In this document: positions 53,111 to 63,170 of the stretch, one piece after another
Position numbering within the stretch: the stretch's first letter is position 1
Layout of the letters: the number at the start of each line of letters is the position of its first letter
Origin: Prorocentrum cordatum
Lineage: Eukaryota > Sar > Dinophyceae > Prorocentrales > Prorocentraceae
Direction of reading: 5' to 3'
Assembly: GCA_963575745.1 (NCBI GenBank)
Contig: CAUYUJ010010402.1
Coordinates: 342,217 to 406,216, forward strand
Length of the DNA: 64,000 bases
The notes under the pieces: generated by a model
The model's database searches: none
Seen by the model: the letters and a program-made list of their open reading frames with translations, nothing else
Told to the model about the DNA's origin: nothing
Program-made: the position numbers and the translations under genes

Positions 53111-53859
53111 GCCAAGATGATGGTTTTTTTCTAGATCGGGCGAGCGCCCGGGCCCAAATTGCTACGGGCATCTGGCAGAGTGAAACGGTGCACGTCCGCG
53201 CTGGCGCATCCCCGATTGACCCCGCAAGAGGTGCGATGGTGGTAAACGGGGGGAGGGGCGTCGACGCCTCTTTTACGGGTGGCGGGGGCGGGGGCTCTTG
53301 TTGCGCAGGGTCCAGAGCCATTCTCGGAAATTTGAAGCCCCCCTCCGGCGATGGAAGTGGGTCGCCAAGGAGGAAAGGACGGAGGCCCAGATGTGTGGGA
53401 GCGGGGCCCCATGGGCTACCGACCAGACGCTGCTACGAGCCGAGGCCCAGCCGCGCCTCGCACGTCTCGCCCGCTCCCCTGCCGCACCGCGCAGCGCACA
53501 GGGAACCTGGGACCGGTTTTAAAACCTCCCCCGCCCTAAATGCGGCCCACCGCGGCAGAGGGCAGTCTTCCCGCCCTGGATCCACCACCGCCGCGGCAGA
53601 AAGCGGCGGGGTACAGGGGCGGGAAAGGGGGGCGCCCGCCCCGCGGCGGCGCCCACCAGAGGCTGCCCTGCAGGTGCGGCATCGGACCTCGCGCTGGGTT
53701 CTCGCCCCGAAAGGTCGCGCGGGGCCCCGCGCGATTCTGCCGCCACCTCCCACCCCGCCCGCGCGGCGTTGTCCACGTCGCGCGGGGCGACGCTGTCACC
53801 GCGGAGCCAGGCGCCCTGGGCTGCGCCCGCGGCCCCCTGGGCCGCGCCCCGCTGCGGGC
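53111..53859. other. GC-rich, overlapping open frames
   Basis: Minus-strand text GDSVAPRDVDNAARAGWEV and AAESRGAPRDLSGREP (53810-53700) is protein-like and may continue the gene at 53860-54200 after another frame change or intron. Plus-strand frames are also open. Confidence 0.35.
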
Positions 53860-54200
53860 GCCCTGCCCATGGCGGCCGTCCTCCTCGACGATCGACTCGC
53901 AGAGCCCCTGGCAAGCCTGCGTCTTCTCGTCGAGCACGTGCCACTTCAGGTCGGCGGCCGCCACGTGGATCTTGGGGGATTCGTGACCCGCCGAAGTCCG
54001 ACGTCTTAGTGATGCTGAGGTCGTCCGCCTCCTGATCCTCCTCCGTTGAGATTGAGATCGTCCACCTCGTACGATTGATGTAACACTTTCTGTCGTTTGT
54101 TTGCCACCGCGGCGCGAAGATCTTGGGTTTGGTCGATGCGTGCAAATGGTGTTTTCCCGCCGCTTTGCTCGCGCCATCCCGCCCGGTGTTTTCCTTCTGC
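53860..54200 (-). CDS. Frameshifted coding segment, unknown protein
   Basis: The first frame (54200-53990) reads STKPKIFAPRWQTNDRKCY, INRTRWTISISTEEDQEADD, LSITKTSDFGG. The second frame (53985-53860) reads HESPKIHVAAADLKWHVLDE, KTQACQGLCESIVEEDGRHG. The two join if one G is dropped from the GGCGGG run at about 53990. Strongly protein-like in both halves. Either a sequencing or assembly indel, or a pseudogene. No domain recognised. Confidence 0.5.
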
Positions 54201-54659
54201 GGTCGACACGGCCGCTCTGCACTGCAAGGAGCTCGCCTGGGCGCACGCTCTGACGGCAGCCGTCCCGCGGGACGTCGGCTCCCAGGGCTCCGACGGCGGG
54301 GGCAGAGAGCCGCGCCGCGGGCGGCTGCTGATCTTGCATGCGAGGGCCGCTGGTGTCGATGGTGTGCGGCACCCTGAGGTTTTGGGGCGGCAGTGATTTC
54401 GCACCGGGCTTGTACGCCCATCGGCGGTGGACAAACCTCCCTTTAGTAAACCTCCCCTTAGTGAAAACGGCCTGGGACCGAAACCGACGGGCCTGCACCC
54501 GCAAAAAAGACGGCCGCGACGCCCTCTCGCGAACCGAAAACGGTCAATTCACTAACCGACGTGTCAGGGAAGGAGGTTTGTCTACCCCCGAGCCCAACTT
54601 CGGGCGTCGGGACCCTCGCAGATCGATCCGCCCCGACAGGTGCCGCGGGAGGGTGGGGT

Positions 54660-55133
54660 ATGGAGCTCTGGCCGTGGCGTTCCGCGATGCTCTTGTTTTT
54701 GTTCGTAGCGTCGGGCCTCGGGGCCACGAGCACCCTGCAGGCCTGGCGGAGCGTGGCGCGGCACGTCCTCGATGCGATGGGCCCACGTGGAGTGCGCCGG
54801 CCGGAGCTGCCTGCAGCCGCCGATGCCTCCTCCGGGGCCGTCGTCGCGTCCAGTGTTCCGCAGCCTCGGACAGGCTGCAGCTGCCATGGCTTGGGCTGCG
54901 CCGACTCCCACCGCATACGCCTACGACTGCGGACGCTTGCAGGCATGGAGGCCCTCGCTGGCACGGTGGATGGATGGTGGTTGAAGCTTGCGCTGCCGTT
55001 GACATACATGGAAGCTGTCATCTTGGACGCGCTCCACCTCAACACAGGAGTACGAGGGGCCGTTTGGTCAGACTTCGCCTGGGCACGGTATTCAAAAATC
55101 CCCTCCCCTCCTCGTCTCCACCTCCATGCTTGA
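54660..55133 (+). CDS. Putative secreted or membrane protein, first exon
   Basis: From the ATG at 54660: MELWPWRSAMLLFLFVASGL is a good signal sequence or anchor, followed by ATSTLQAWRSVARHVLDAMG, a Cys cluster TGCSCHGLGC, and TYMEAVILDALHLNTGVRG to WSDFAWARYS. The frame then runs into C-rich repeats; a GTATTC donor-like site at 55089 would end an exon after WAR. The opposite strand is also open (195 codons) but less convincing. Family unknown. Neighbouring minus-strand exons would make this divergent. Confidence 0.4.
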   Translation: MELWPWRSAMLLFLFVASGLGATSTLQAWRSVARHVLDAMGPRGVRRPELPAAADASSGAVVASSVPQPRTGCSCHGLGCADSHRIRLRLRTLAGMEALAGTVDGWWLKLALPLTYMEAVILDALHLNTGVRGAVWSDFAWARYSKIPSPPRLHLHA

Positions 55134-55235
55134 TCCTCCTCCCGTCAGACCACACCCCCCGCCCCTCGTCCTCCCCCTCCCCCCCCCCTCCTCCCTCTCC
55201 TCTTCCTCCTCCCCCTCGCTCCGCATGAGAAACCA
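55134..55235. repeat. CTC/CCCC-rich tract
   Basis: CCTCCTCCC and CCCCTC runs, no gene. Confidence 0.8.
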
Positions 55236-55239
55236 ACAG

Positions 55240-55350
55240 ATTACTGATACCGCTGCTCCGCGGACCTCTCCTGGGGTGCGTTCTGGCGAATCCAGCGGCG
55301 GCGGCGATTGCCTCCCAGGAGGCCTATGAAGGCAAAAATGAGGCAATAGT
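55240..55350 (+). repeat. Dispersed repeat D, copy at 55.2 kb
   Basis: ATTACTGATACCGCTGCTCC, GACCTCTCCTGGGGTGCG, TCCAGCGGCGGCGGCGA, TTGCCTCCCAGGAGGCC. Confidence 0.75.
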
Positions 55351-55427
55351 GGCGGCATCCCCCTTTCCTCTCATCCGCCTCTTCCATGTGACGTGGCGGG
55401 GCACCTACTTTGAAGCTTGACCACAAG

Positions 55428-55590
55428 AAACCTTCCACACAAAAAACAAAACCTGAGACCCTGGGAAGTCCATCGATGTTTGGTGTGGTAACGTCACGCT
55501 TTCCGCCGCAAAACCATCGAAACCCAAGAAACCCAGGGCACCATCGAGGCAAGCAGGGTGCTTCTTGGCATGGGTTTCCACTGTCGAGGG
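55428..55590. repeat. Dispersed repeat C, copy 3
   Basis: GGTGTGGTAACGTCACGC, CGCAAAACCATCGAAACCCA, AGAAACCCAGGGCACC, CTTCTTGGCATGGGTTTCC. Confidence 0.85.
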
Positions 55591-55739
55591 CGCGAGGTCA
55601 TGACTTTGGCAGTCGTTGGGCTCTTGGGGGAGGCAGGCAAGGCCAGGCCGCCCGCGAGAGGAGCGAGCCCCCTTCGTCCTTTAGGCGAGGGGGCCTTGAG
55701 CCCAAAAAAGGCTGCGACTCCTCGCAGAACGACGGCGCG

Positions 55740-56200
55740 ATGCGATGGGGGATTCTCGGCTCCTTCTCCTCCTCCTCCTCCTCCTTCTCCTCCTTCAGCT
55801 CGCCCTTTGTCGTCTCGCCTTCCTGCTTCCTCCCCCTGCTACCACCACTCCTCTGGTTTCCTCGATGTCATTCTCCCTGATGTCCTGCCCCCGCAATCCA
55901 AAATGTCCAAGTGTGTTATCTTCTCGTGCTTTTCAACATGGTTTCATCCTTCCTCCCCCTTCTCCTACACCGCCCCCCTCCATCTCATTAGCTACTTCCC
56001 TCTGCTCCTCATCCTGCTCATCTTCTCCCCCAATTCCTCGCACCTTTCCTTCTCATCATATGGTGCGTTGTCGGATCTGTGTTTCTGCCTGTCAGATTCT
56101 CTGTCTGCCGCGCTCTCTGCCCCTCTCCCTCTCTCTCCTCTCTGCGTCTGCGCATCTGTAGCCCTCTCCTCCTTGATTGCGAACGCACACGCAGCCATCC
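55740..56200. other. CTC/CT-rich DNA, no gene
   Basis: Pyrimidine-rich with CTCCTCCTCC at 55760-55800. No coding-like frame. Confidence 0.6.
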
Positions 56201-56334
56201 ACACTCTCTCTCTCTCTCTCTGCCTCCCCCTGTCTCTCTCGCGCTCTCTCTCGCTCTCTCTCTCTCTTTTTTTTTTTCTCTCTCTCTCTCTCTCTTTCTT
56301 TCAGACTTCGGCTCGAGTCCGCTCTCTTTCTCTC

Positions 56335-56365
<31 letters not shown>

Positions 56366-56366
56366 G

Positions 56367-56416
<50 letters not shown>

Positions 56417-56425
56417 ACACTGGAG
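56200..56425. repeat. (CT)n with CTTT and CTCG variants
   Basis: About 220 bp of TCTCTC. The Ser/Leu and Arg/Glu frames are shadows. Confidence 0.95.
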
Positions 56426-56744
56426 CGCGAGGACCGAGGGGAGAACGGGATGCGAGGCAGACGGAGGAAGAGGGGAAGAGGAGGAAGGCGGGGAGGATGC
56501 TTCTGGAGCCTCCACGGCCCCGGCCGTGATACTCTCCTCGGCTTGTCCTTACCTCGGGGCACCCAAACCACCAAACCACGTGGTAGCTACCCCGCGTGGC
56601 GAGTCCGAGGGGACGCGTGGCAAACGCCGACAGTTGGGACTGGGGGGGGGTTCTCCGAAGACGTCCCGGGCGACCCGGGCCTGCAAGGTCCCCAAACCGT
56701 GTGGTCACGGACCGTGCGGTAAAATCTTTTGGGGGAACCAAAGG

Positions 56745-56895
56745 TTCCGATTCCGCTAATCTCTGGACCTCTCCCGGGGTGCGTTCTGAACAAGATTTCG
56801 AGGCGCATCCAGCGGGGGCGGCGAGTGCCTCCCAGGAGGCCCACGAAGGAGAAACAACGGGAAAGGGTAGCGGTATCGGCACCCTTTCCTTCTCT
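56745..56895 (+). repeat. Dispersed repeat D, copy at 56.8 kb
   Basis: GACCTCTCCCGGGGTGCGTT, GATTTCGAGGCGCATCCAGC, GTGCCTCCCAGGAGGCC, GGTAGCGGTATCGGCACC. Confidence 0.8.
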
Positions 56896-56989
56896 GATCT
56901 CCTGGCATTCCGAAGTCAGCGCGCGGTCTGTAACCGCACGGCTTCGGGACTCCTCAGGAGGCCTCCTGGATGGGGTCCGAGTAGATGGG

Positions 56990-57125
56990 ATTGAAGGATC
57001 GCGATGCATCGGCGATGTATCGGCGACGTTGGCAATGCATCGGCGACGTCGGTGTGGGGGGAAACACGGTCTCCACATCGAGCCGCATCGCCGATGCATC
57101 GGCGATGCTGAGCGATCCCCCGACC
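56990..57125. repeat. GATGCATCGGCGA short repeat
   Basis: Six or more copies of ATGCATCGGCGA/TATCGGCGACG between two halves of GACCCC-TCTACTCGGACCCC-like text. Confidence 0.8.
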
Positions 57126-57164
57126 CCGTCTACTCGGACCCCATCTAGGAGGCCTACATGAGGG

Positions 57165-57815
57165 GCGGCGATAGGGGGGACTTGCCTAGGGGGGAATGCA
57201 TCGACCTGGAATCGGCTATACATCGTCGATGGATCGGCGACAGGGGCCCCGGCTAGTGAATCCGCACCCTCCTGGGCGGGGTGGGGCTATCGGGCCCATG
57301 TCGGCGATCAATGGGCGATTGGGGGTCGATGCTCCCCCCCCTACGCCTATCCCCCCTGTCGTTGCCCCTGACCGCTCCCCGACCTCTTCTGGGGTGCGTT
57401 TTGACCAGGATTTCGAGGAGAGTCTAGCGGTGGCGACGAGGGCCTCCGTGGAGGCGGAGAAAATGGGAAAAACAAGGCGAGGGTAGCCGCATCGGCACCA
57501 TTTCCTCCTCCTCCTCCTCCTCCTCCTCCTCCTCCTCCTCCTCCTCCTCCTCCCCCCCGCCCTGTGCCTACCATCACCCCCTATCGTTTGAGGGGCAACG
57601 ATAGGGGAGGATAGGCAAAGGGGGGATGCATCGACGTGCAATCGGCGATACATCGCCGATAGATCGGCGACAGGCCCCCGATGGCGAATCCGCACCCTCC
57701 TGGGCGGGCAGGGGTACCGGGCCCCGATTGGCGATCGATGGGCGATTGGGGGCCGATGCGTCCCCCCCATACGCCCATCCTCCCCCGTCGCTGCCCCCGA
57801 CCCCTGCCCCCGACT
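57165..57815. repeat. Repeat E: tandem duplication of about 425 bp containing a repeat-D copy
   Basis: GGGGCGGCGATAGGGGGG (57162) with GGGGCAACGATAGGGGAG (57591); GGATCGGCGACAGGGGCCC with AGATCGGCGACAGGCCCCC; GAATCCGCACCCTCCTGGGC in both (57249, 57682); ATGGGCGATTGGGGGTCGAT with ATGGGCGATTGGGGGCCGAT. Between them, repeat D (57375-57515) and a (CTC)n run (57508-57555). Confidence 0.9.
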
Positions 57816-58555
57816 GGGCTCTCGGTGGAGGCCCGTGGCCCCACTGGCTTCCCCGCCGTCGCTCCGAGCCTCCGGCGGCGGGCCGGCGCGCCGACGATGC
57901 GGGCCTCCCCCCTGGAGCAGGGACCGACCTGTCCCGGCCACAGCTCGACCCCCAGCCTCCCGAGGGCCTCGAGCGCCTCCCGAGGGCCCCAGCGCCTCCC
58001 CTGAGAGGGCCCAAGGACACACAGATGAGTACACAGAAACCCCACGAGACCGCAGATGTTCCCGGAGCTGCTGGGTTTCTGCCTCCCCCCCCACTTTCCA
58101 TATATTTCCCCATATTTTCCTGGACATCGACGATGAATTGTGTCTGTGTGTTTTTTCCCCTCCCGATCCTCGGAGAGATCCCGCCGGGCGGCGCCGGCCG
58201 GGCGGCTGGCGCCGGCCCAACGCCGCGTCTCGAGCACAGCGCGGTTCGTCGTCGTCGTCGTCGGCGTCGTCTTCGTTGTCGTCGTCGTCGCCTCCACCGC
58301 CGCTCGCCGCCAGAGCTGGCGCCAGCGCCTTCGTCGTTGTCTTCGCAGCAGCGGTCGGATCAAGCTGTGCCACGCTTCTTGGGTAGTCTCACCAGCCTAT
58401 CATGACGTGAAGTGCTTTAGCGAGTTCGCTCGTCCACCCCTCGATGCCCTTTCTGGAGCGTTTACCCCTCATCGTATGGGGTTTACCATACCCCTCCTTT
58501 GCCCTTGGGAAGGGTTCACCCCTGGGTTTGGAAGGCGGGGTCGCGAGCGGTCAGG
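57816..58555. other. No gene assigned
   Basis: Open GC-rich frames on both strands, including GTC/GTT triplets at 58245-58295. ACCCCTCATCGTATGGGGTTTACC (a TACCCCTC/GGGGTTTACC imperfect inverted pair) at about 58465. Confidence 0.35.
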
Positions 58556-58559
58556 AAGT

Positions 58560-58718
58560 TCACGATGGCCCAATCACTGCCAGTGCAAGGGTGCGCATGT
58601 TGCTGAAACTCATGGTGTGTATGTTGTATATTTGCTCGTAATTGACCCAGAACTCATACGAGTAGATATCTCCTCTCTGCCGCAAAACTGGGCGAGAGCT
58701 GGTCAACTCGGGTGCCCG
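58560..58718 (-). CDS. Putative terminal exon, unknown protein
   Basis: Starts after a possible acceptor GGCTCGATAG at 58719. The frame is 53 codons, RAPELTSSRPVLRQRGDIYS, YEFWVNYEQIYNIHTMSF, SNMRTLALAVIGPS-stop. Protein-like. It lies immediately 3' (minus strand) of element A copy 2, the same relation as the last exon of the 33450-34294 gene to copy 1. Family unknown; splicing inferred. Confidence 0.35.
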   Translation of the reverse strand, partial: RAPELTSSRPVLRQRGDIYSYEFWVNYEQIYNIHTMSFSNMRTLALAVIGPS

Positions 58719-58732
58719 CTATCGAGCCAGTT

Positions 58733-59504
58733 CGCCGGCCCAACGGGCCAGAGGCGTGCTAAGATCTCCTGGACCAGGTTAGAAATATTTCTAGCTCGCG
58801 CGCGCGTGGCGGCCCCTGGGGACCCCTGCACGAAGAGTACCCCTGGCGATGCCCGGCCGACTCCCCCAGGGCGCCCCAGGAGCGCGCCAAGAGGGCGCCC
58901 GGACGCCCCCTACACGGCCCAGGAGGCGCCGAGTGGCCGAAAGATCGCTCAAAGACGCTCGAGGTGGTCTTCAGATGGCCTCAGAGTTGGCGAAAAGGCC
59001 CAAAGAGATCCTCAAGAGGCTCTCAAAGAGAGCCCCAACAAACAAAAATCGCCCCATCCCCTCCGGAAGACGTACATTTTCGCATGTGCGACGTTTCTCT
59101 CCTTTTCAGCCTTCCAGCGCTCCAAGACGCCCCCAAAAGGCCCCCCACACCGCCCCAAGACGGCGCAAGAAGCCTTCAAGCGGGCCCCAAGACCGCCCAA
59201 GATGGCCCCAAGACAGCCTAAGAGGCGCCCAAGATTGCCCAAGAGGGCCCCAAAACGGCCCCAAGAGGGGCCCAAGATGGGAACCAGAATCCGAAAAGTC
59301 CAGCCTTCAACCCCAAAGGCCCCCAAGAGGCCCCACGAGGCCCCCAAGAGGCCCCACCCCAAGAGGCCCCCAAGAGGCCCCAAGAGCCCAAACACGGCCC
59401 CCAAGAGGCCTCAAAACTGCCCCCCAAAGGCCCCAAAGAGGCCCCAACACGGCCTCCAAGCGGCGAGGCAAAATGGGCCGGCGGAATGAGCGAAGCGATT
59501 AAAA
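58733..59504 (-). mobile_element. Element A, copy 2
   Basis: The minus-strand start TTTAATCGCTTCGCTCATTC and end CGTTGGGCCGGCG match copy 1. Internal matches next to the 3' end: AGCACGCCTCTGGCCC and the complement of GAAATATTTCTAGCTCGCGC. The interior is about 400 bp longer than copy 1, the excess being CCCCAAGAGG units. No clear target duplication was found here. Confidence 0.75.
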
Positions 59505-59654
59505 AAAAACAAGCTAAGTCGACCTGCTCCCTCCCCTTATGGACGTTCCGTCGTCGACGTTTGCGCGAATGCGTGGCAAGAGAGGGGACACGCGCGCGGG
59601 AGACCGCGTAATTCAGGGTTCCACCTCCGCCTGCTCCTACCACATCCTCTCAAC

Positions 59655-59705
59655 GTTGCGCAATTATCCTCCTCCTCCTCCTCCTCCACCTCCTCCTCCT
59701 AGTCC
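59655..59705. repeat. (CTC)n microsatellite
   Basis: CCTCCTCCTCC with one ACC. Confidence 0.9.
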
Positions 59706-60240
59706 TCCTGATCCCGCCCCACTCCGCTCTATTCATCTCTTCTTCTTCCCCCTTCCTCAGTCCACGCAGAGTAGAACAGCTGGAGTGGTGGCCAGAGCCC
59801 AGACTACAACGAGATGGGCACTCCTTGCTGGACACACTGGCTGGGCAGAACAGCGGCTGCGTGAGGACCTCTCAAATTCGTTGGAGGGGAAGGAGGCGGG
59901 CGCGACTGGCACAAACGTGTTACGAAATTGTTGATCAACTCCTGGGAACCCTCAGGAGCGATGTGAAATCGACTGGACAACACATCCGCCCTGTCTGTGG
60001 AGTGCACACTGGGCGGCCAACCGAGCTGCCGCAACTTCGCAGAACATGTCACAATGCATATCCCGTGCTCCCCCGCCTCAATTTTTAGCGCTGCGACCGC
60101 GTGAGCAACACCCGCTAACACGGACGTGCTGAAATGCCTCGCGCACTGCGTACTGACAATTGGCACGCCTGGGAAAAGACGGGTGCACCCGAAAACCTTA
60201 ACTACGAAACAAGAAGAGCTGGACGGTTTCCCCCGGGGCC
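59706..60240. other. No gene assigned
   Basis: Mixed-composition DNA with frames of 80-130 codons on both strands; none shows a domain or clear splice sites. Confidence 0.35.
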
Positions 60241-60249
60241 GTGGGCGAG

Positions 60250-60415
60250 CCGAGGAGGGGAGGGCGAGGAGGGGGCGAGGAGGAGGAGGAGGAGGAGTAT
60301 GAGGAGGAGGAGGGCGAGAAGGAGGAGGAGGAGGAGGAGGAGGAGAAGGAGGAGGAGGAGGAGGAGGGGGGGAGGATGAGGAGGATGATGAGGAGGAGGA
60401 GGAGGAGAAGGAGGA
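60250..60415. repeat. (GAG)n microsatellite
   Basis: GAG/GGA triplets with GAT near the right end. Confidence 0.95.
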
Positions 60416-60444
60416 TTGTGCTAGGATTGTGCTACTTAGGACTT

Positions 60445-60612
60445 ACGCAGATGGAGAGCACCACGCAAGCCGCCTTCGCCGTGCAAGTTAAGACGTACAA
60501 GGGCTTCCCTGTGGATGGATGGCGGCCCTCCCACAAACGCGTCAGTCGACCCTTGGCCGTCCGAGCTCGGGCGGGCCTGCAGCCCTCCTTCACAAGGTTT
60601 GTCCACTTACAC
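60445..60612 (-). CDS. Possible coding remnant 3' of the LINE
   Basis: A minus-strand frame reads YAQCKWTNLVKEGCRPARA, then RTAKGRLTRLWEGRHPSTGK and PLYVLTCTAKAACVVLSIC. Protein-like with six Cys. It could be the 3' tail of the LINE, a nested remnant or an unrelated exon. An in-frame stop separates it from the RNase H frame. Confidence 0.3.
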
Positions 60613-60629
60613 TGAGCGTAGGAAGCGCA

Positions 60630-61664
60630 TCACCTGCAAAAAACAAAATTGGGGCGAAACGCGAGGTGGTGTCCTAGCCCCTGTGCCTTAAGGATGCGTG
60701 CTTGTCGGGCTTCGAATTCGAGAGATTCTGCGCCCGACGGCCCGCTCTGAGTCTGGATTGTGGCCCTGGGAGCGTGACGGTCCCTGGGGCCCACAGGCGG
60801 GGAGGGGGGAGGCATCAGAGGAGGAGCAGGATTCGACTCGGCGGCCTGACTCGGGGCTGGTCCACTGATGCTGCTCGGTTCGACATCGGTAATCGCATCG
60901 ACGACTTCGGACGACATTGCGCCGAGCCTGACAGCAAACTCCAGGGCATCTGCTACCATGGTATACTTCTGCTGATACGCCTGACGCTGCCAGAACGGGT
61001 GTGCGCACAAATTAACCCCCTTCTTCGCGTATTCGTCCGCGAAGCGGTTGCCTTTGAACAGTCTCTCGCCAATCTCTCGCCGCTGGGCTCGAGTGGCGTG
61101 GGCCTTAATTTTTATTATCTGGACGGTCCTGGGGCCCAGCCCTCCAAGATCGTTAACCAGAAACCAAAACTCTCGCCAGAGATCACTGTGTGCCCTGGCA
61201 AGGGACGAGCACCACTCCTCCCCCCTGGACGTTCCGTCTACTACAGCCTGGCAGTCACAATAGATTTTGAGGGGCGGCATCGCGCTCCTCAGCACCTGAA
61301 GGATAGCGTACAGCTCTGACGGGTATATCCCTTGCCGATTTTGAGGCAGGGGGAGGGGGCCGAAAGCTGAAAACGCAAGGCTCTCCCCCGAGGCATCTAA
61401 GGTGGCGAAGCTCCACCCCGCACGCCGAAGGGGGGCAAACTCACCGTGCAAGAGAGATCCATATGTGAAGACCTCTCCTGTGATGACTCCTGGATGTTCG
61501 CCCTCATGCTGGACCTCGAACGAGACTGGCAGAACATCCAGGAGTTCTATAGGGTCCTCGGGGATTCCTCTGGCCCAGAGGGATTCGACACCTGGGAACG
61601 GGTTTGCTCCTCTCTGCTGCACGTGCCTGCCACCAACACGCCTGCGCATCACATCAGCATACAT
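60630..61664 (-). CDS. LINE RNase H domain with a lost catalytic Asp
   Basis: RNase H degrades the RNA strand of the cDNA hybrid. The order is EVFTYGSLLHGEFAPLRRAG, YPSELYAILQVLRSAMPP, KIYCDCQAVVDGTSRGEE, IIKIKAHATRAQRRE, GNRFADEYAKKG. The Glu (SELYA), the second Asp (YCDC), the His (KAHAT) and the terminal Asp (FADEYA) are present. The first catalytic Asp is replaced by Tyr (codon TAT at 61463-61461; one base from GAT). After the domain comes a Pro/Ser-rich tail, stop at 60630. The upstream zinc-like C-x2-C (CQACMNAVGTDLRRTYVC) is in another frame at 61725-61655. It is a dead or dying copy. Confidence 0.8.
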   Translation of the reverse strand: MYADVMRRRVGGRHVQQRGANPFPGVESLWARGIPEDPIELLDVLPVSFEVQHEGEHPGVITGEVFTYGSLLHGEFAPLRRAGWSFATLDASGESLAFSAFGPLPLPQNRQGIYPSELYAILQVLRSAMPPLKIYCDCQAVVDGTSRGEEWCSSLARAHSDLWREFWFLVNDLGGLGPRTVQIIKIKAHATRAQRREIGERLFKGNRFADEYAKKGVNLCAHPFWQRQAYQQKYTMVADALEFAVRLGAMSSEVVDAITDVEPSSISGPAPSQAAESNPAPPLMPPPSPPVGPRDRHAPRATIQTQSGPSGAESLEFEARQARILKAQGLGHHLAFRPNFVFCR

Positions 61665-61841
61665 ACGTGCGGCGCAAGTCTGTACCTACAGCATTCATAC
61701 ACGCCTGACACTGGTCGGTCGTCGCCAGACCAGCCTTAAACATTCTCTGTTGGGGCCACGTGCCTCCCGCAAATAAGGTTCGGGCCCGCGCGCGGTGCTC
61801 GGCAGTCAACTTTTCAGACAGGGGCCTGCGGAGCAGCATTC

Positions 61842-63170
61842 TTATCGGCTCCAGAAAAAAACATTCTTAGATACATTCACCTCTGGACCCCATCGCGCAA
61901 CCCAGCCGTCCTGAAGTCCAGAATGTGTGGCCTGGCGCACAAGGGAGTGGAGGTTGTACAAAACAATATGTGCCAAATCGTGCACCTCGGTCCCGCATGT
62001 GACTGTAGCTGGACTCTGGGTGCTCCAACCAAGGCGAATTACAGTTGCAATGAACGCGCCTGCTGGCCCTCTCACTAGGCCCCACGGCCTCGGATGCCCG
62101 TGGCGTCGCATGACCCACGAGCGCCAGCTCGCCACCAGGAGGTCGCGCGTGGCCATCTCCGTCGCCTCCTGCCACGCCCTGGCCCACTCCACGATGGGCC
62201 CCGCGTTGGCGAGCACGGCAGGGTCCGCGTCCTCCGCCAACAGCACCAGCGCGGCCGACCTCCCCTTGTTGCAGCCAGGGAAGGCCGCCGCCACCGTCTG
62301 CCTGAGCGTGGTGATCAGCGTGTCCGTGGCGCCCTGAACACGTGTGCCGTAGAGCTCCGACGGCACGATCCCGAGCTTGACCACCTTCTCCGCTGCGCCT
62401 CCTGCGGACTTGGCCCGCTGGATCTTCCAGCTCCTGGCCTTGGCCTTCATGATCCTCTTGGACTGGGCTCCGACACGACGTCGCCGCGCAGCTGACTGGG
62501 TCACACCCAAATGCACGGCTTCTCGCACCACCTGAATGCCCATCTGCTTGCTCTGGCTGCCAAGCTGCCGCTCCACTCTGCCATGCGAGACCGCGGCTAC
62601 GGTCTTGCCGTCCCTGCCTCTCGGTACCTGCAGCTTGAGCACCTGCTCGAAAGCGAAGACGATCTCGTCGGCCAGCTTCGTGTGGAGCGCCGCCACGGCG
62701 GCCACGTCGCCTCGGGTCGACGCCGCGAGGTCGTCGAAGTATAGGCACATGTCGGCCCTCGGGTTCGCGACGTAGGGGTCGCCGATGGCGCCGATGAGAT
62801 CGAGGGACAAGCACAGCGGGCCGAACACGGATCCTGCCACGATCCCTTGCGCCCAGAAGTTGCCATCGGTGTAGCACCCATTACTCTCCTCATCAAAGAA
62901 AATACTCGCAATATGACCCGCAGCAAGGGCTTTGGAAATCCCCAGCGCAGGCCACCGCTCCAAATGAGAGAGTGCAACACCGTCTCGTAGCACTTCCGCA
63001 AGTCGTAGTAGGTGGTGGCGATGGCCTCGCCCTGCGCCAACGACCCTTCGGCTAGGAGGCCCTGCATCCAGGCCGCTCGTTCGGCAGACCTGCCCTTTAC
63101 GGCCCAATCGTATGCTCGTGGAATTCTGTTTTGCCACTTCTGGATCTCGGGGCGCCTGATCTTCCCCCAT
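61842..63170 (-). CDS. LINE reverse transcriptase, catalytic and C-terminal part
   Basis: Copies element RNA into DNA at the target. Real RT sequence in this frame begins near 62860: AQGIVAGSVFGPLCLSLDLI, then the active-site YFDD at 62742-62731 (DMCLYFDDLAASTRGD), the thumb-like KTVAAVSHG and KQMGIQVVREAVHLG, then IVPSELYGTRVQGATDTLI and a long C-terminal region to the stop at 61842. Upstream of 62860 this frame is a shadow. The N-terminal fingers are one base off in the 62597-63931 frame, so a 1-nt shift at about 62840-62880 breaks the protein. Confidence 0.8.
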   Translation of the reverse strand: MGEDQAPRDPEVAKQNSTSIRLGRKGQVCRTSGLDAGPPSRRVVGAGRGHRHHLLRLAEVLRDGVALSHLERWPALGISKALAAGHIASIFFDEESNGCYTDGNFWAQGIVAGSVFGPLCLSLDLIGAIGDPYVANPRADMCLYFDDLAASTRGDVAAVAALHTKLADEIVFAFEQVLKLQVPRGRDGKTVAAVSHGRVERQLGSQSKQMGIQVVREAVHLGVTQSAARRRRVGAQSKRIMKAKARSWKIQRAKSAGGAAEKVVKLGIVPSELYGTRVQGATDTLITTLRQTVAAAFPGCNKGRSAALVLLAEDADPAVLANAGPIVEWARAWQEATEMATRDLLVASWRSWVMRRHGHPRPWGLVRGPAGAFIATVIRLGWSTQSPATVTCGTEVHDLAHIVLYNLHSLVRQATHSGLQDGWVARWGPEVNVSKNVFFWSR

